Assembly (NCBI RefSeq): GCF_006715085.1 | Contig: NZ_VFMM01000003.1 | Span: 992,001-1,056,000, forward strand | Direction of reading: 5' to 3' | Source: Kribbella jejuensis | GTDB lineage: Bacteria > Actinomycetota > Actinomycetes > Propionibacteriales > Kribbellaceae | Length of the DNA: 64,000 nucleotides | Shown here: positions 23,579 to 31,215 of the stretch, one piece after another | Layout: every line of letters begins with the position of its first letter | How positions within the stretch are numbered: position 1 is the stretch's first letter | The notes under the pieces: generated by a model | Database searches by the model: none | The model's input: only the letters and a program-made list of their open reading frames with translations | What the model was told of the DNA's origin: nothing | Made by a program: the position numbers and the translations under genes

Positions 23579-24700
23579 TCAAGCTTGGGTGGCGGCGCCG
23601 GAGGTCAGCAGTGCCTCGACGTCGGTGATCCCCCAGTCGGCGAGCGCCTCCCGGGTGTGCTCCCCCGGCCGCGCGGGCGGCCGGTCCAGGCGGGTCGGCG
23701 TCCGGTCGAAGCGTGGCGCCGGGGCCGCCTGCCGGACCCCGTCCACCTCCACAAAGGTGCCGCGGGCAACGAGATGGGGATGGTCGCCGGCCATCGGCAG
23801 GACCGGCGCGACACACGCGTCCGACCCGTCGAAGAGCGTCGTCCACTCCGCCTGGGTCCGTTGCCGGAACGCCTCGGTGAGTACCTTTCGCAGCTCCGGC
23901 CACTGCGCCTGATCGTTCCGGTCGGGTACGTCCACGCCGAGCTTGTCGATCAGCTCGGCGTAGAACTGCGGCTCGATCGCCCCGACCGCGACATGCTTCC
24001 CGTCCGCGGTCTCGTACACGTCGTAGAACGGCGCACCCGTGTCGAGCAGATTCGTCCCGCGCTCCTGGCGCCACGTCCCGGCCGCGAGCGCACCGAGCAG
24101 CATCGTGGTCAGGTGCGCCGACCCGTCCACGATCGCCGCGTCCACGACCTGCCCCAGTCCGCTGCGGCCGGCCTCGTGCAGCGCCGCGAGTATGCCGATC
24201 ACCAGGTACAGGGACCCACCCGCGAAGTCGCCGAGCAGGTTCGCCGGCACCTGCGGCGGGCCGCCGGCGCGGCCGATCAGGTGCAGCGCGCCCGACAACC
24301 CCAGGTAGTCGATGTCGTGCCCGGCCGTCTGCGCGAGCGGACCGTCCTGCCCCCACCCGGTCATCCGCCCGTACACGAGTCGTGGGTTCACCGCATGACA
24401 GTCCGCAGGCCCCAGCCCGAGCCGCTCGGCGACCCCGGGCCGGAAACCTTCGACCAGTACGTCGGCCTGTGCGACCAGCCGCCGTACGACGTCCACGGCC
24501 GCAGGCTGTTTCAGATCGAGCGCCGCGCTCCGCCGCCCACGGTTGACCAGGTCGAGCTCGGGCGGCCCCATCGACAGGCCGCCACCGGGGCGATCGATCC
24601 GGAGTACGTCGGCACCGAGCTCCGCGAGCAGCATGCACGCGAACGGCGCCGGCCCGATCCCGGCCAGCTCGACCACCTTGACGCCCTCGAGTGGACCCAT
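23579..24700 (-). CDS. mcr: Alpha-methylacyl-CoA racemase (CaiB/BaiF fold)
   Basis: 373-residue class III CoA-transferase-fold protein. From the ATG at 24700, His128 (TAGHDIDYLGL), Asp158 (LLGDFAGGSLY) and Glu243 (AIEPQFY) fall where the catalytic H126, D156 and E241 of the mycobacterial racemase MCR lie, so racemase is preferred over CoA-transferase. It interconverts 2R and 2S methyl-branched acyl-CoA so that acyl-CoA dehydrogenase can act. CAAAAT lies 7 nt before ATG 24700, supporting a leaderless start; ATG 24709 in frame would overlap the -10. In operon with the dehydrogenase. Confidence 0.9.
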   Translation of the reverse strand: MGPLEGVKVVELAGIGPAPFACMLLAELGADVLRIDRPGGGLSMGPPELDLVNRGRRSAALDLKQPAAVDVVRRLVAQADVLVEGFRPGVAERLGLGPADCHAVNPRLVYGRMTGWGQDGPLAQTAGHDIDYLGLSGALHLIGRAGGPPQVPANLLGDFAGGSLYLVIGILAALHEAGRSGLGQVVDAAIVDGSAHLTTMLLGALAAGTWRQERGTNLLDTGAPFYDVYETADGKHVAVGAIEPQFYAELIDKLGVDVPDRNDQAQWPELRKVLTEAFRQRTQAEWTTLFDGSDACVAPVLPMAGDHPHLVARGTFVEVDGVRQAAPAPRFDRTPTRLDRPPARPGEHTREALADWGITDVEALLTSGAATQA

Positions 24701-24707
24701 GCGCGCC

Positions 24708-24738
24708 ATTTTGACAGTCCCACTGTCACAATCGTCAA
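24708..24738 (-). promoter_or_regulatory. Promoter with palindromic operator (copy 2) of racemase operon
   Basis: TGACAGT (24712-24718) and ACTGTCA (24722-24728), with a 3 nt centre, repeat the core operator of the thiolase/MerR region. On the minus strand TTGACG (24738-24733) and CAAAAT (24713-24708) are separated by 19 nt, the long spacer typical of MerR-activated promoters. Transcription would begin near the ATG at 24700. The -35 overlaps the stop codon of the upstream membrane gene. Confidence 0.65.
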
Positions 24739-25124
24739 GCGAGCCGCCGCGCCCCGGCAAGCGCGCTCAGCGGGATCAGCACCATCAGCGCCAGGATCAC
24801 GGCCAGCCCGGTCGACAGCACCACCGAGCCCCCGTCCAGATGACCCAGGTGGAAGAACAGGTGCGGGCCGGCATACGCGAGGTAGGCGATCAACGCGACG
24901 ACGGTCAGGAAGCGGTCGAGCCGGATCGCGGCCGCCGCCAGCACGATCCCCAGGCCGAGACTCGCGCCCCCGAAGTCGTGAAAGAGGTGGTCGCTGTACG
25001 GCGGCGTCCAGTTGACCGTCGGCACGTGGTCGTAGAACGTTTTCGGCACGATCGACAACCACAGCCCGAGGAGCAGCTCGAAGACAGCGAAGACGACCAG
25101 CACTGTGCGGACGTAGGTCCTCAT
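24735..25124 (-). CDS. Four-helix small membrane protein
   Basis: 129-residue integral membrane protein with four helices: VRTVLVVFAVFELLLGLWLS, ASLGLGIVLAAAAI, FLTVVALIAYLAYAGPHLFFHL and LSTGLAVILALMVLIPLSAL. A His-rich patch (FHDFGG, HLFFHLGHLD) lies in or next to the membrane. Family not recognised with certainty. Start ATG 25124 overlaps the stop of the NmrA-like gene as ATGA, so the two are co-translated; both lie downstream of the ECF41 sigma gene. Confidence 0.75.
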   Translation of the reverse strand: MRTYVRTVLVVFAVFELLLGLWLSIVPKTFYDHVPTVNWTPPYSDHLFHDFGGASLGLGIVLAAAAIRLDRFLTVVALIAYLAYAGPHLFFHLGHLDGGSVVLSTGLAVILALMVLIPLSALAGARRLA

Positions 25125-25834
25125 CGCAGGTAGTCCGTGAAGGTGAGCTTTCCGTATTCCGGGCCGTCGACCGTTGCGTCGCCGGCGGCGAAGGCGCGGA
25201 ACGTCCGTCCTGGCAAGCGCAGCGGTACGACTGGGCGCCGGATCGCGCGAGCCTGTTTCCACATGTGCGCGAGGTCGACCACGGATCGTCGCTCCGGGCC
25301 GCCGATGTCGGTGGCCCGACCGTTCAGCGGCGGTTGCTCGACCAGCTCGGCGAGCCGGTCCGCGACCTCCTCGACCGCGATCGGCTGCAGCGGCACCGCC
25401 GGCGCGAACACCGCCGGAAGGAAGCGCTGGGCGCTGAGAACCATGTCGACCAGGTTGTGGAACTGAGTCGCGCGCAGGATCGTGTACGGGACGCCGGACG
25501 CGGCGACCAGGCGCTCGGCCTCGAGTTTGTAGCGGTAGTACGGCAACGGAATCCGGTCGATGCCCGCGATCGACATCACGATCAGGTGCTGTACGCCGGC
25601 GGCCGCGGCGAGCAACTTCCGCGCCTGCTCGACGTCCCGCTTGCCCTGGCTGGTGGCGAGGTGCACGACGATGTCGAACCCGTCGAGGGCCAGCCCTTGA
25701 CCCGTCGTGAGGTCGCCGACGACGTGATCAGCCCCGGATTTGCGGCTCAGGACCCGTACCCGGTGTCCTTGGAGCCGGGCGACGGTCGGCCGGCCGAGGG
25801 TGCCGGTGCCGCCGGTGACGAGGATGGAGCTCAT
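25121..25834 (-). CDS. NAD(P)H-binding (NmrA/SDR-like) protein
   Basis: 237-residue atypical short-chain dehydrogenase. The Rossmann motif ILVTGGTGTLGRP is at residues 4-16; YYRYKLEAERLVAASGVPYTILRATQFHNLV contains the YxxxK-like pair and the typical NmrA strand. ECF41 sigma factors are generally linked to one such oxidoreductase/epimerase, and this gene directly follows sigJ. The start at 25834 places the Rossmann fold at the N-terminus with AAAGGA upstream; a GTG at 25858 overlapping the sigJ stop is an alternative. Substrate unknown. Confidence 0.85.
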   Translation of the reverse strand: MSSILVTGGTGTLGRPTVARLQGHRVRVLSRKSGADHVVGDLTTGQGLALDGFDIVVHLATSQGKRDVEQARKLLAAAAGVQHLIVMSIAGIDRIPLPYYRYKLEAERLVAASGVPYTILRATQFHNLVDMVLSAQRFLPAVFAPAVPLQPIAVEEVADRLAELVEQPPLNGRATDIGGPERRSVVDLAHMWKQARAIRRPVVPLRLPGRTFRAFAAGDATVDGPEYGKLTFTDYLR

Positions 25835-25854
25835 ATCGGTTGGTGTCCTTTCAG

Positions 25855-26772
25855 TCACCAGCTCAGATCCGACAGCCCTCCGATCTGTGACAGCTGCCCG
25901 GTCGCGAACGCCAGCTTCTCCGGATTCATCACGAACTCGATGCGCGTCACGCCGTCCGGGCCTAGCGCGATGAACGCGATCGCCACCACTCCCTCGGGAG
26001 CGGCGGCCACCAGCGCCGGTTCGCCGTTCGCCTCGGTGAGGTAGGCCTCGACGGCGCCGCCGAAGCGCTGCATCGCGCCGGCCAGGTAGCGCGCGACCTT
26101 GTTCCGGCCGGTCACCACGTTGCGGGCCGCGGACACCCTGCCACCGCTGTCGGCCCGCGTCTGCACGTCCGCCGCCAGCAGCTCCTCCAACTCCTCGATC
26201 TTCCCGAGCCGCGCCGCCGCGACGAAGCGCTCCACGAGCTTGCGCCAGCCCTCGCGATCGACCGGCTGCTCGCGCCGCGGTTCTGCCGCCGGCTTGTCCC
26301 CGGCCAGCTTCTTCCCGGCGCGCGACGCCAGCTGCCGCGCGTTCGCCTCCGACGTACCGATCAGCTCGGCGACCTCGCGGTACCCGTACGCGAACGCCTC
26401 GTGCAGGACGTACGCCGCCCGCTCGGCCGGGCTGAGCCGCTCGAGCATGAGCAGCAGCGCGAACGACACCGACTCACGCTCCGCGACGACCTCCAGCGGT
26501 CCGAGCGCGTCGAACTGGCCGGTCAGTACGGGTTCGGGCAGCCACTGCCCGACGTACGTCTCCCGGCGCGCCCGCGCCGAGGTGAGCTGCTTGATCGCGA
26601 GGTTCGTGACGATCCTCGCGAGGTAGGCGTCCGGATCGCGCACGGTCGCACGATCGACGTCCTGCCAGCGCAGCCACGCGTCCTGGAGGATCTCCTCCGC
26701 GTCGGTCGCCGTCCCGGTCATCCGGTACGCGATGCCGAACAGCCGCCCCCGCAGCCGCTCGAAATCATCCAT
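25855..26772 (-). CDS. sigJ: ECF41-group sigma factor (SigJ-like) with SnoaL-like C-terminal domain
   Basis: 305-residue sigma factor. Region 2 is MDDFERLRGRLFGIAYRMTG...DAEEILQDAWLRW; the WLPEP linker hallmark of ECF41 is at residues 77-81; region 4 is LSPAERAAYVLHEAFAYGYREVAELIGTSEANARQLASRA. Residues about 180-305 form the SnoaL/NTF2-like domain that controls activity in place of an anti-sigma factor, with the NPEKL motif near residue 283. The start at ATG 26772 overlaps dinB by 8 nt. It lies in a coupled run cobQ-dinB-sigJ and is followed by its probable NmrA-like partner. Confidence 0.93.
   Translation of the reverse strand: MDDFERLRGRLFGIAYRMTGTATDAEEILQDAWLRWQDVDRATVRDPDAYLARIVTNLAIKQLTSARARRETYVGQWLPEPVLTGQFDALGPLEVVAERESVSFALLLMLERLSPAERAAYVLHEAFAYGYREVAELIGTSEANARQLASRAGKKLAGDKPAAEPRREQPVDREGWRKLVERFVAAARLGKIEELEELLAADVQTRADSGGRVSAARNVVTGRNKVARYLAGAMQRFGGAVEAYLTEANGEPALVAAAPEGVVAIAFIALGPDGVTRIEFVMNPEKLAFATGQLSQIGGLSDLSW
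25866..25892 (-). promoter_or_regulatory. Candidate ECF41-type promoter inside the end of sigJ
   Basis: TGTCACA reads on the minus strand at 25892-25886, 52 bp upstream of the NmrA-like ATG at 25834. This equals the published ECF41 -35 element (TGTCACA-n16-CGTC). At the expected 16 nt spacing the -10 is GATC (25869-25866), matching two of four bases. The site lies in sigJ coding sequence. A sigma-dependent internal promoter for the NmrA-membrane pair is possible, not shown. Confidence 0.35.
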
Positions 26773-27328
26773 CCCGGAAGGTCTCCGCGGCGCGCTGGAT
26801 CGTCGTGTAGAACTCCGACCAACCGGCCTCGTCGAGCATGGACGCGTCCTTACCGCCCTGGCCGTCGATCAGCTCGCGGACGATGTCGGCGTGCCCGGCG
26901 TGGTGCGCGGTCTCGTCGACGACCCGGACGAGCAGCGCGCCGAACGTCGTACCGCGCTGTCCCTCGGCCCAATGCGGTACCTCTGCCGGGTGGTCCAGGT
27001 CGAGCTCGGCGATCGAGCGGTCGCTGTGCGCGCAGGCCTCGCGGTAGAGCCCGGTGATGTACTCCGTCGACTCGTCCGGCTTCGCCCACATATCGGCGCC
27101 CTCCCAGACCGAGCCGTCCGCCTCCCACGGCAGTACGTCGGCCGGTGGGCGGCCCACGCTCGTCCCGAGGTACACGTACTCGATGCCGGTCAGGTGCTTC
27201 ACGAGGCCGAGCAGGTTCGTACCGGACGGGACCAGTGGGCGACGGCGATCGTACTCACTGAGCCCGTCGAGCTTGGCAAGCATCAAGGCGCGGGTTTCTT
27301 GCAGGTACTGGTGGAGATGAGACTTCAC
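26765..27328 (-). CDS. DinB/DUF664-family protein (mycothiol-transferase fold)
   Basis: 187-residue four-helix-bundle protein of the DinB superfamily. Conserved metal-binding His positions are seen in LVKHLTGIEYVYLG (first helix, GLVKHL) and VDETAHHAGHADIVRELIDG (ETAHHAGHAD). Members use mycothiol or bacillithiol to modify xenobiotics; the substrate is unknown. Start is GTG 27328, overlapping the cobQ stop (GTGA) with AGGAG upstream; the end overlaps the sigJ start by 8 nt. Coupled expression with the sigma factor is implied. Confidence 0.88.
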   Translation of the reverse strand: MKSHLHQYLQETRALMLAKLDGLSEYDRRRPLVPSGTNLLGLVKHLTGIEYVYLGTSVGRPPADVLPWEADGSVWEGADMWAKPDESTEYITGLYREACAHSDRSIAELDLDHPAEVPHWAEGQRGTTFGALLVRVVDETAHHAGHADIVRELIDGQGGKDASMLDEAGWSEFYTTIQRAAETFRDG

Positions 27329-28776
27329 GGGGCTCCTGGGGGAACGAAGGGAACTTGCGGTGCGCCGTGCTCGATCAGGTGGAGGAGCGCGGCGGTATCG
27401 GCGTACTCGTCGATCATGTCGGCCAGCCGGTCCAGCCTGTCCTCGCGGAGGGCCGCGAACGACACGGTCCCGTCGGGCGCGGGTTTGCCGATCAGCTCGG
27501 CGACCTCGGTGAGGAACGCGTGCCGCGCCGCGTCGTCGTCCAGCAACCCGTGCCAGATCGTCCCCCACACGTTCCCCACCCGGCACCCACCCGGAAAAGC
27601 CTCGACGTCCCCGGTCACCTCGACAACCCCATGGTGGATCTCGTACGCCGTCCGTGTCGGCCGAGCAAGCACCTTCTCCCGGCCAAAGACCGTTGCGACG
27701 GGCAACAACCCCAGTCCTGGGTGCTCACCACCTGTCTCCACACCATCCGGATCGGAGAGGGAGGATCCGAGCATTTGGTACCCGCCACATATTCCTAGTA
27801 CTGGAAGGCGGTTGGCGATCCTGGCCTGGAGTGCGTCGGCCAGGCCGTGCTCGCGGAGCCAACGTAGGTCGGCGACCGTGGCGCGGGAGCCGGGGAGGAC
27901 TACCAGGTCGGCGTCGCGGACTTCGGCCGGGCTGGTCGTGAAGAAGACGCTGTTGGTCGGCTCCGCGGCCAGCGCGTCGAGGTCGGTGAAGTTGCTGATC
28001 CGCGGAAACCGCACCACCGCGATCGTCAACAGCTCCCCCGACGACGTACGCCGTACCGGAATGTCGAGCGCGTCCTCGGAGTCCAGCCACAGCTCCGGCA
28101 GCCACGGCAGGACGCCGTACGTCGGCCGCCCGGTCACCGAGGTCAGCATCTCGATCCCCGGCTCCAATAACGACGCGTCGCCGCGGAACTTGTTCACCAG
28201 GAACCCGCTGATCAGCTCCTGATCGGCCGCGTCCAGCAGCGCGACCGTCCCGAACATCGACGCGAACACTCCCCCGCGGTCGATGTCGCCCACGACGACC
28301 ACCGGCGCCCGGGTGTGCTGCGCGAGCCCCATGTTCACGTAGTCGGACTGCCGCAGATTGATCTCCGTCGGACTGCCCGCGCCCTCGCTGATCACCACGT
28401 CGTAGCGCGACGCGAGATCGTCGTACGCCGCGAACGCCGCCTTCGCCAGCTCCGCCCGCTCGGTGAGGAAGCCGCGGGCGGTCAACTCGCCCCACGGCTC
28501 CCCCATCAGTACGACGTGGCTGCGCCGGTCGCTGCCCGGCTTGAGCAGCACCGGATTCATCGCGGCCTCGGGCTCGGCGCCCGCGGCGACAGCCTGGATC
28601 CACTGGGCCCGGCCGATCTCGGTGCCGTCCGCGCAGACCATCGAGTTGTTCGACATGTTCTGCGCCTTGTACGGCGCGACCCGTACGCCTTGCCGCGCCA
28701 GCCATCGGCACAACCCGGTGACAACGGTCGTCTTCCCGGCGTCGGACGTCGTACCGGCGATCAGCAGCGAACCCAC
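27325..28776 (-). CDS. cobQ: Cobyric acid synthase
   Basis: 483-residue amidotransferase that amidates four side chains of adenosylcobyrinic acid diamide. The N-terminal ATPase domain has the P-loop TTSDAGKTTVVTGLCRWL and the signature APYKAQNMSNNS; EGAGSPTEINLR and DIDRGGVFAS follow. The C-terminal class I glutaminase domain has the nucleophile in LGICGGYQMLG and the His in YEIHHGVVE. GTG start at 28776, 6 nt after TAGGAT, so possibly leaderless. Separated by 20 kb from cobT; other cobalamin genes are not in the window. Its stop overlaps dinB. Confidence 0.95.
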   Translation of the reverse strand: MGSLLIAGTTSDAGKTTVVTGLCRWLARQGVRVAPYKAQNMSNNSMVCADGTEIGRAQWIQAVAAGAEPEAAMNPVLLKPGSDRRSHVVLMGEPWGELTARGFLTERAELAKAAFAAYDDLASRYDVVISEGAGSPTEINLRQSDYVNMGLAQHTRAPVVVVGDIDRGGVFASMFGTVALLDAADQELISGFLVNKFRGDASLLEPGIEMLTSVTGRPTYGVLPWLPELWLDSEDALDIPVRRTSSGELLTIAVVRFPRISNFTDLDALAAEPTNSVFFTTSPAEVRDADLVVLPGSRATVADLRWLREHGLADALQARIANRLPVLGICGGYQMLGSSLSDPDGVETGGEHPGLGLLPVATVFGREKVLARPTRTAYEIHHGVVEVTGDVEAFPGGCRVGNVWGTIWHGLLDDDAARHAFLTEVAELIGKPAPDGTVSFAALREDRLDRLADMIDEYADTAALLHLIEHGAPQVPFVPPGAP

Positions 28777-28792
28777 CGGCTCATCCTAGAGG

Positions 28793-30289
28793 TCACCGCA
28801 GCGGGGTCGGCCCCTGGAAGCGGGTAGCGCCTCCCCTCGACGACAGCGGCTTGGCGATGTTCTCCAGCGACTTCTGCTCCGCGTCGACTCCGAAGAACCA
28901 CGCGATCAACCCGCCGGCGAGCATCACGGCCGCACCGACGATGTAACCGACCGTCAGCGGTCCGCGCGCCGGGTGGTCACCCGAGCCGATCAGCGACGCG
29001 AACAGGAACGGCGCGATCACACCACCGGTCAGCTGCGAGATCGCGAAGAAGAACGAGATCGCCTGGCCGCGCAGCTCGATCGGGAAGATCTCGCTCACGG
29101 TCAGGTACGCCGACGACGCGCCCGCCGAGGCGAAGAAGAACACCACGCACCACAACCCGGTCAGCGACGCCGCGTTCAGGACACCGGCGTTGAACAACAG
29201 CGCCGTGACGAACAGGATCACCGCCGACAGCGAGTACGTACCGAGGATCATCTTGCGCCGGCCGATCGTGTCGAACAGGTGCCCGAGCAGCAGCGGCCCG
29301 GCCAGGTTGCCGATCGCGAACGGGAAGAAGTACAGCGCGACGCTGGAGTCGCTCAGGCCGAAGTACGACTTCAGCACGAGCGCGTAGGTGAAGAAGATCG
29401 CGTTGTAGAGGAACGCCTGGGTGACCATCATCGAGAAGCCGAGGAACGAGCGGCTGCGGTAGTCGCGCAGCATCACCCGGGCGATCTCACGATACGTCAC
29501 CGGCGGGTAGTCGATCAGCTCGATCGCCTCGTCGTCGCGGACCTCGCGCAGCTCGCCGCCCTGCCGGCGGACCGTCGCCTCGATGTCGTCGACGGTGCGC
29601 TCGGCCTCCTCGATCCGCCCGTGCGTCATCAGCCAGCGCGGGCTCTCCGGGATGTGCCGGCGCAGGTAGATGATCACCAGCCCCATCACCGGGCCGATCA
29701 GGAAGCACAGCCGCCAGCCCCACTCGATCGGGATGATGTCCTTGTTCAGGAACACCAGGCCGACCGCGGAACCGATCAGCGCGCCACCCCAGTACGTGCC
29801 GTTCACGCCGATGTCGACGCGGCCGCGGTACCGGGACGGGATCAGCTCGTCGATCGCGGAGTTGATCGCGGCGTACTCGCCGCCGATGCCCATCCCGGCG
29901 ATGAACCGGAAGACGAGCAACGACCAGAGGTTCCAGGACAACCCGGCGGCGCCGGAGAAGATCAGGTAGACGAGCAGTGTCACGATGAACAGGCTGCGCC
30001 GCCCGAGCCGGTCGGTCAGCCGGCCGAACAGCAACGCTCCGACCACCTCACCGCCCAGATAGACCGACGCCATCAGCCCCACCTCGGAGGTGGTCAGATG
30101 CAAGGTTTGTGGTTCCTTCAGCACGTTCCCGACCAGCGACACCAACTGGATCTCGAGACCGTCGAGGATCCAGGAGACGCCCAGCCCCACGACGATCATC
30201 CAGTGGAATCTCGTCCACGGCAGCCGATCCATCCGGGCCGGCACCAGACTCGGTATCGCCTTGCCCTGCTCCAACGCATGCTCGCTCAT
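28793..30289 (-). CDS. MFS transporter (metabolite:H+ symporter / sugar-porter type)
   Basis: 498-residue major facilitator with 12 helices. The loop 2-3 motif GRLTDRLGRRS, the loop 4-5 RFIAGMGIGGEYAAINSAIDELIPSRYRG signature (with PESPRW after helix 6) and GHLFDTIGRRK in loop 8-9 place it in the sugar-porter/metabolite symporter group. A 50-residue central loop is charged. GGAGGAG precedes the ATG at 30289. Both ends are cytosolic. The substrate is unknown; no catabolic genes adjoin it. Confidence 0.92.
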   Translation of the reverse strand: MSEHALEQGKAIPSLVPARMDRLPWTRFHWMIVVGLGVSWILDGLEIQLVSLVGNVLKEPQTLHLTTSEVGLMASVYLGGEVVGALLFGRLTDRLGRRSLFIVTLLVYLIFSGAAGLSWNLWSLLVFRFIAGMGIGGEYAAINSAIDELIPSRYRGRVDIGVNGTYWGGALIGSAVGLVFLNKDIIPIEWGWRLCFLIGPVMGLVIIYLRRHIPESPRWLMTHGRIEEAERTVDDIEATVRRQGGELREVRDDEAIELIDYPPVTYREIARVMLRDYRSRSFLGFSMMVTQAFLYNAIFFTYALVLKSYFGLSDSSVALYFFPFAIGNLAGPLLLGHLFDTIGRRKMILGTYSLSAVILFVTALLFNAGVLNAASLTGLWCVVFFFASAGASSAYLTVSEIFPIELRGQAISFFFAISQLTGGVIAPFLFASLIGSGDHPARGPLTVGYIVGAAVMLAGGLIAWFFGVDAEQKSLENIAKPLSSRGGATRFQGPTPLR

Positions 30290-30377
30290 CTGCACTCCTC
30301 CCGCTGGAAAGCCCAAGAGCATGTGCCCACCAGCAACAGTGCCGAAACCGTAGGTCACGGTGGCTACAGTTGCGGGC

Positions 30378-30677
30378 ATGGAGAACGAGATCACCGTGGT
30401 GGACGCCAAGGAGCGCAGCCGCTACGAAGCCCACGACGCGGACGGGACCCTGATGGGCTTCGTCGACTACCACCTGTATCCGGGCCGGATCACCTTCCTG
30501 CACGCCGAGACCCTGCCGGAGTTCCGCGGCCGCGGCATCGCCGGGACGATCGCCACCAAGTCCCTCGACGACGCCCGCGCGCTCGGACTCCAGGTCAGCC
30601 CGGCGTGCCCGTTCTACCAGGACTTCCTCGAGGAGCACACCGAGTACGCCGACCTCGTGAAGGGCGCGGCCGAATGA
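30378..30677 (+). CDS. GNAT-like N-acetyltransferase (YjdJ type)
   Basis: 99-residue minimal acetyltransferase of the YjdJ/Gcn5-related class. MGFVDYHLYPGRITFLHAETLPEFRGRGIAGTIATKSLDDARA includes the acetyl-CoA loop RGRGIAG; SPACPFYQDFLEEH is the common C-terminal segment. The ATG at 30378 is 7 nt after TACAGT, suggesting a leaderless message; upstream in-frame ATG 30360 would lie before that -10. The stop overlaps the ybaK-like start as ATGA. Substrate unknown. Confidence 0.9.
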   Translation: MENEITVVDAKERSRYEAHDADGTLMGFVDYHLYPGRITFLHAETLPEFRGRGIAGTIATKSLDDARALGLQVSPACPFYQDFLEEHTEYADLVKGAAE

Positions 30678-31204
30678 GCGCGCCGGTGCTGGGCAAGCTC
30701 GAGTGGAAGCCGGCCGCCGACGTACCGGAGCTGCTGGCCGCGCCGGTGCGGGAGGCGCTGGGTGACCTGCCGGCGTACGCGGCGCCGATCGACGCCGAGC
30801 TCGCCGACACCGCCGCGTTCTGCGCGGAGTACGACGTACCCATGGCCGCCTCGGCGAACTGCGTGATCGTGCTCGGCAAGCGGGCCGGCGAGGAGTCGTA
30901 CGCCGCCGTGCTCGTGCTGGCCACCGATCGCGCCGACGTCAACGGCGTGGTCCGCAAGCACCTCGGCGTCCGGAAGATCTCGTTCACCGCGCAGGACGAC
31001 GCGGTCGGCCGGACCGGCATGGAGTACGGCGGGATCACCCCGATCGGGCTGCCCGCGGACTGGCCGGTGCTGATCGACGAAGCCGTCGTCGCGGCCGGTG
31101 AGGTCGTGATCGGCAGCGGGATCCGCGGCTCGAAGCTCGTCGTCGACGCGGCCGCACTGACGAAGTTGCCGACCGCAACCGTCCTGGACCTCGCCCAGCA
31201 CTGA
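30674..31204 (+). CDS. YbaK/EbsC-family aminoacyl-tRNA deacylase
   Basis: 176-residue YbaK-fold protein. Seen: AASANCVIVLGKR, VNGVVRKHLGVRKISF, and TGMEYGGITPIGLPADWPVLID (the conserved GGxxPxG loop). Relatives hydrolyse mischarged tRNAs such as Cys-tRNA(Pro). The start ATG overlaps the GNAT stop as ATGA, so the pair is co-translated. The flavin monooxygenase gene follows after 11 nt. Cytosolic; exact tRNA specificity is not predictable. Confidence 0.88.
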   Translation: MSAPVLGKLEWKPAADVPELLAAPVREALGDLPAYAAPIDAELADTAAFCAEYDVPMAASANCVIVLGKRAGEESYAAVLVLATDRADVNGVVRKHLGVRKISFTAQDDAVGRTGMEYGGITPIGLPADWPVLIDEAVVAAGEVVIGSGIRGSKLVVDAAALTKLPTATVLDLAQH

Positions 31205-31215
31205 GCGGTCCGCTG

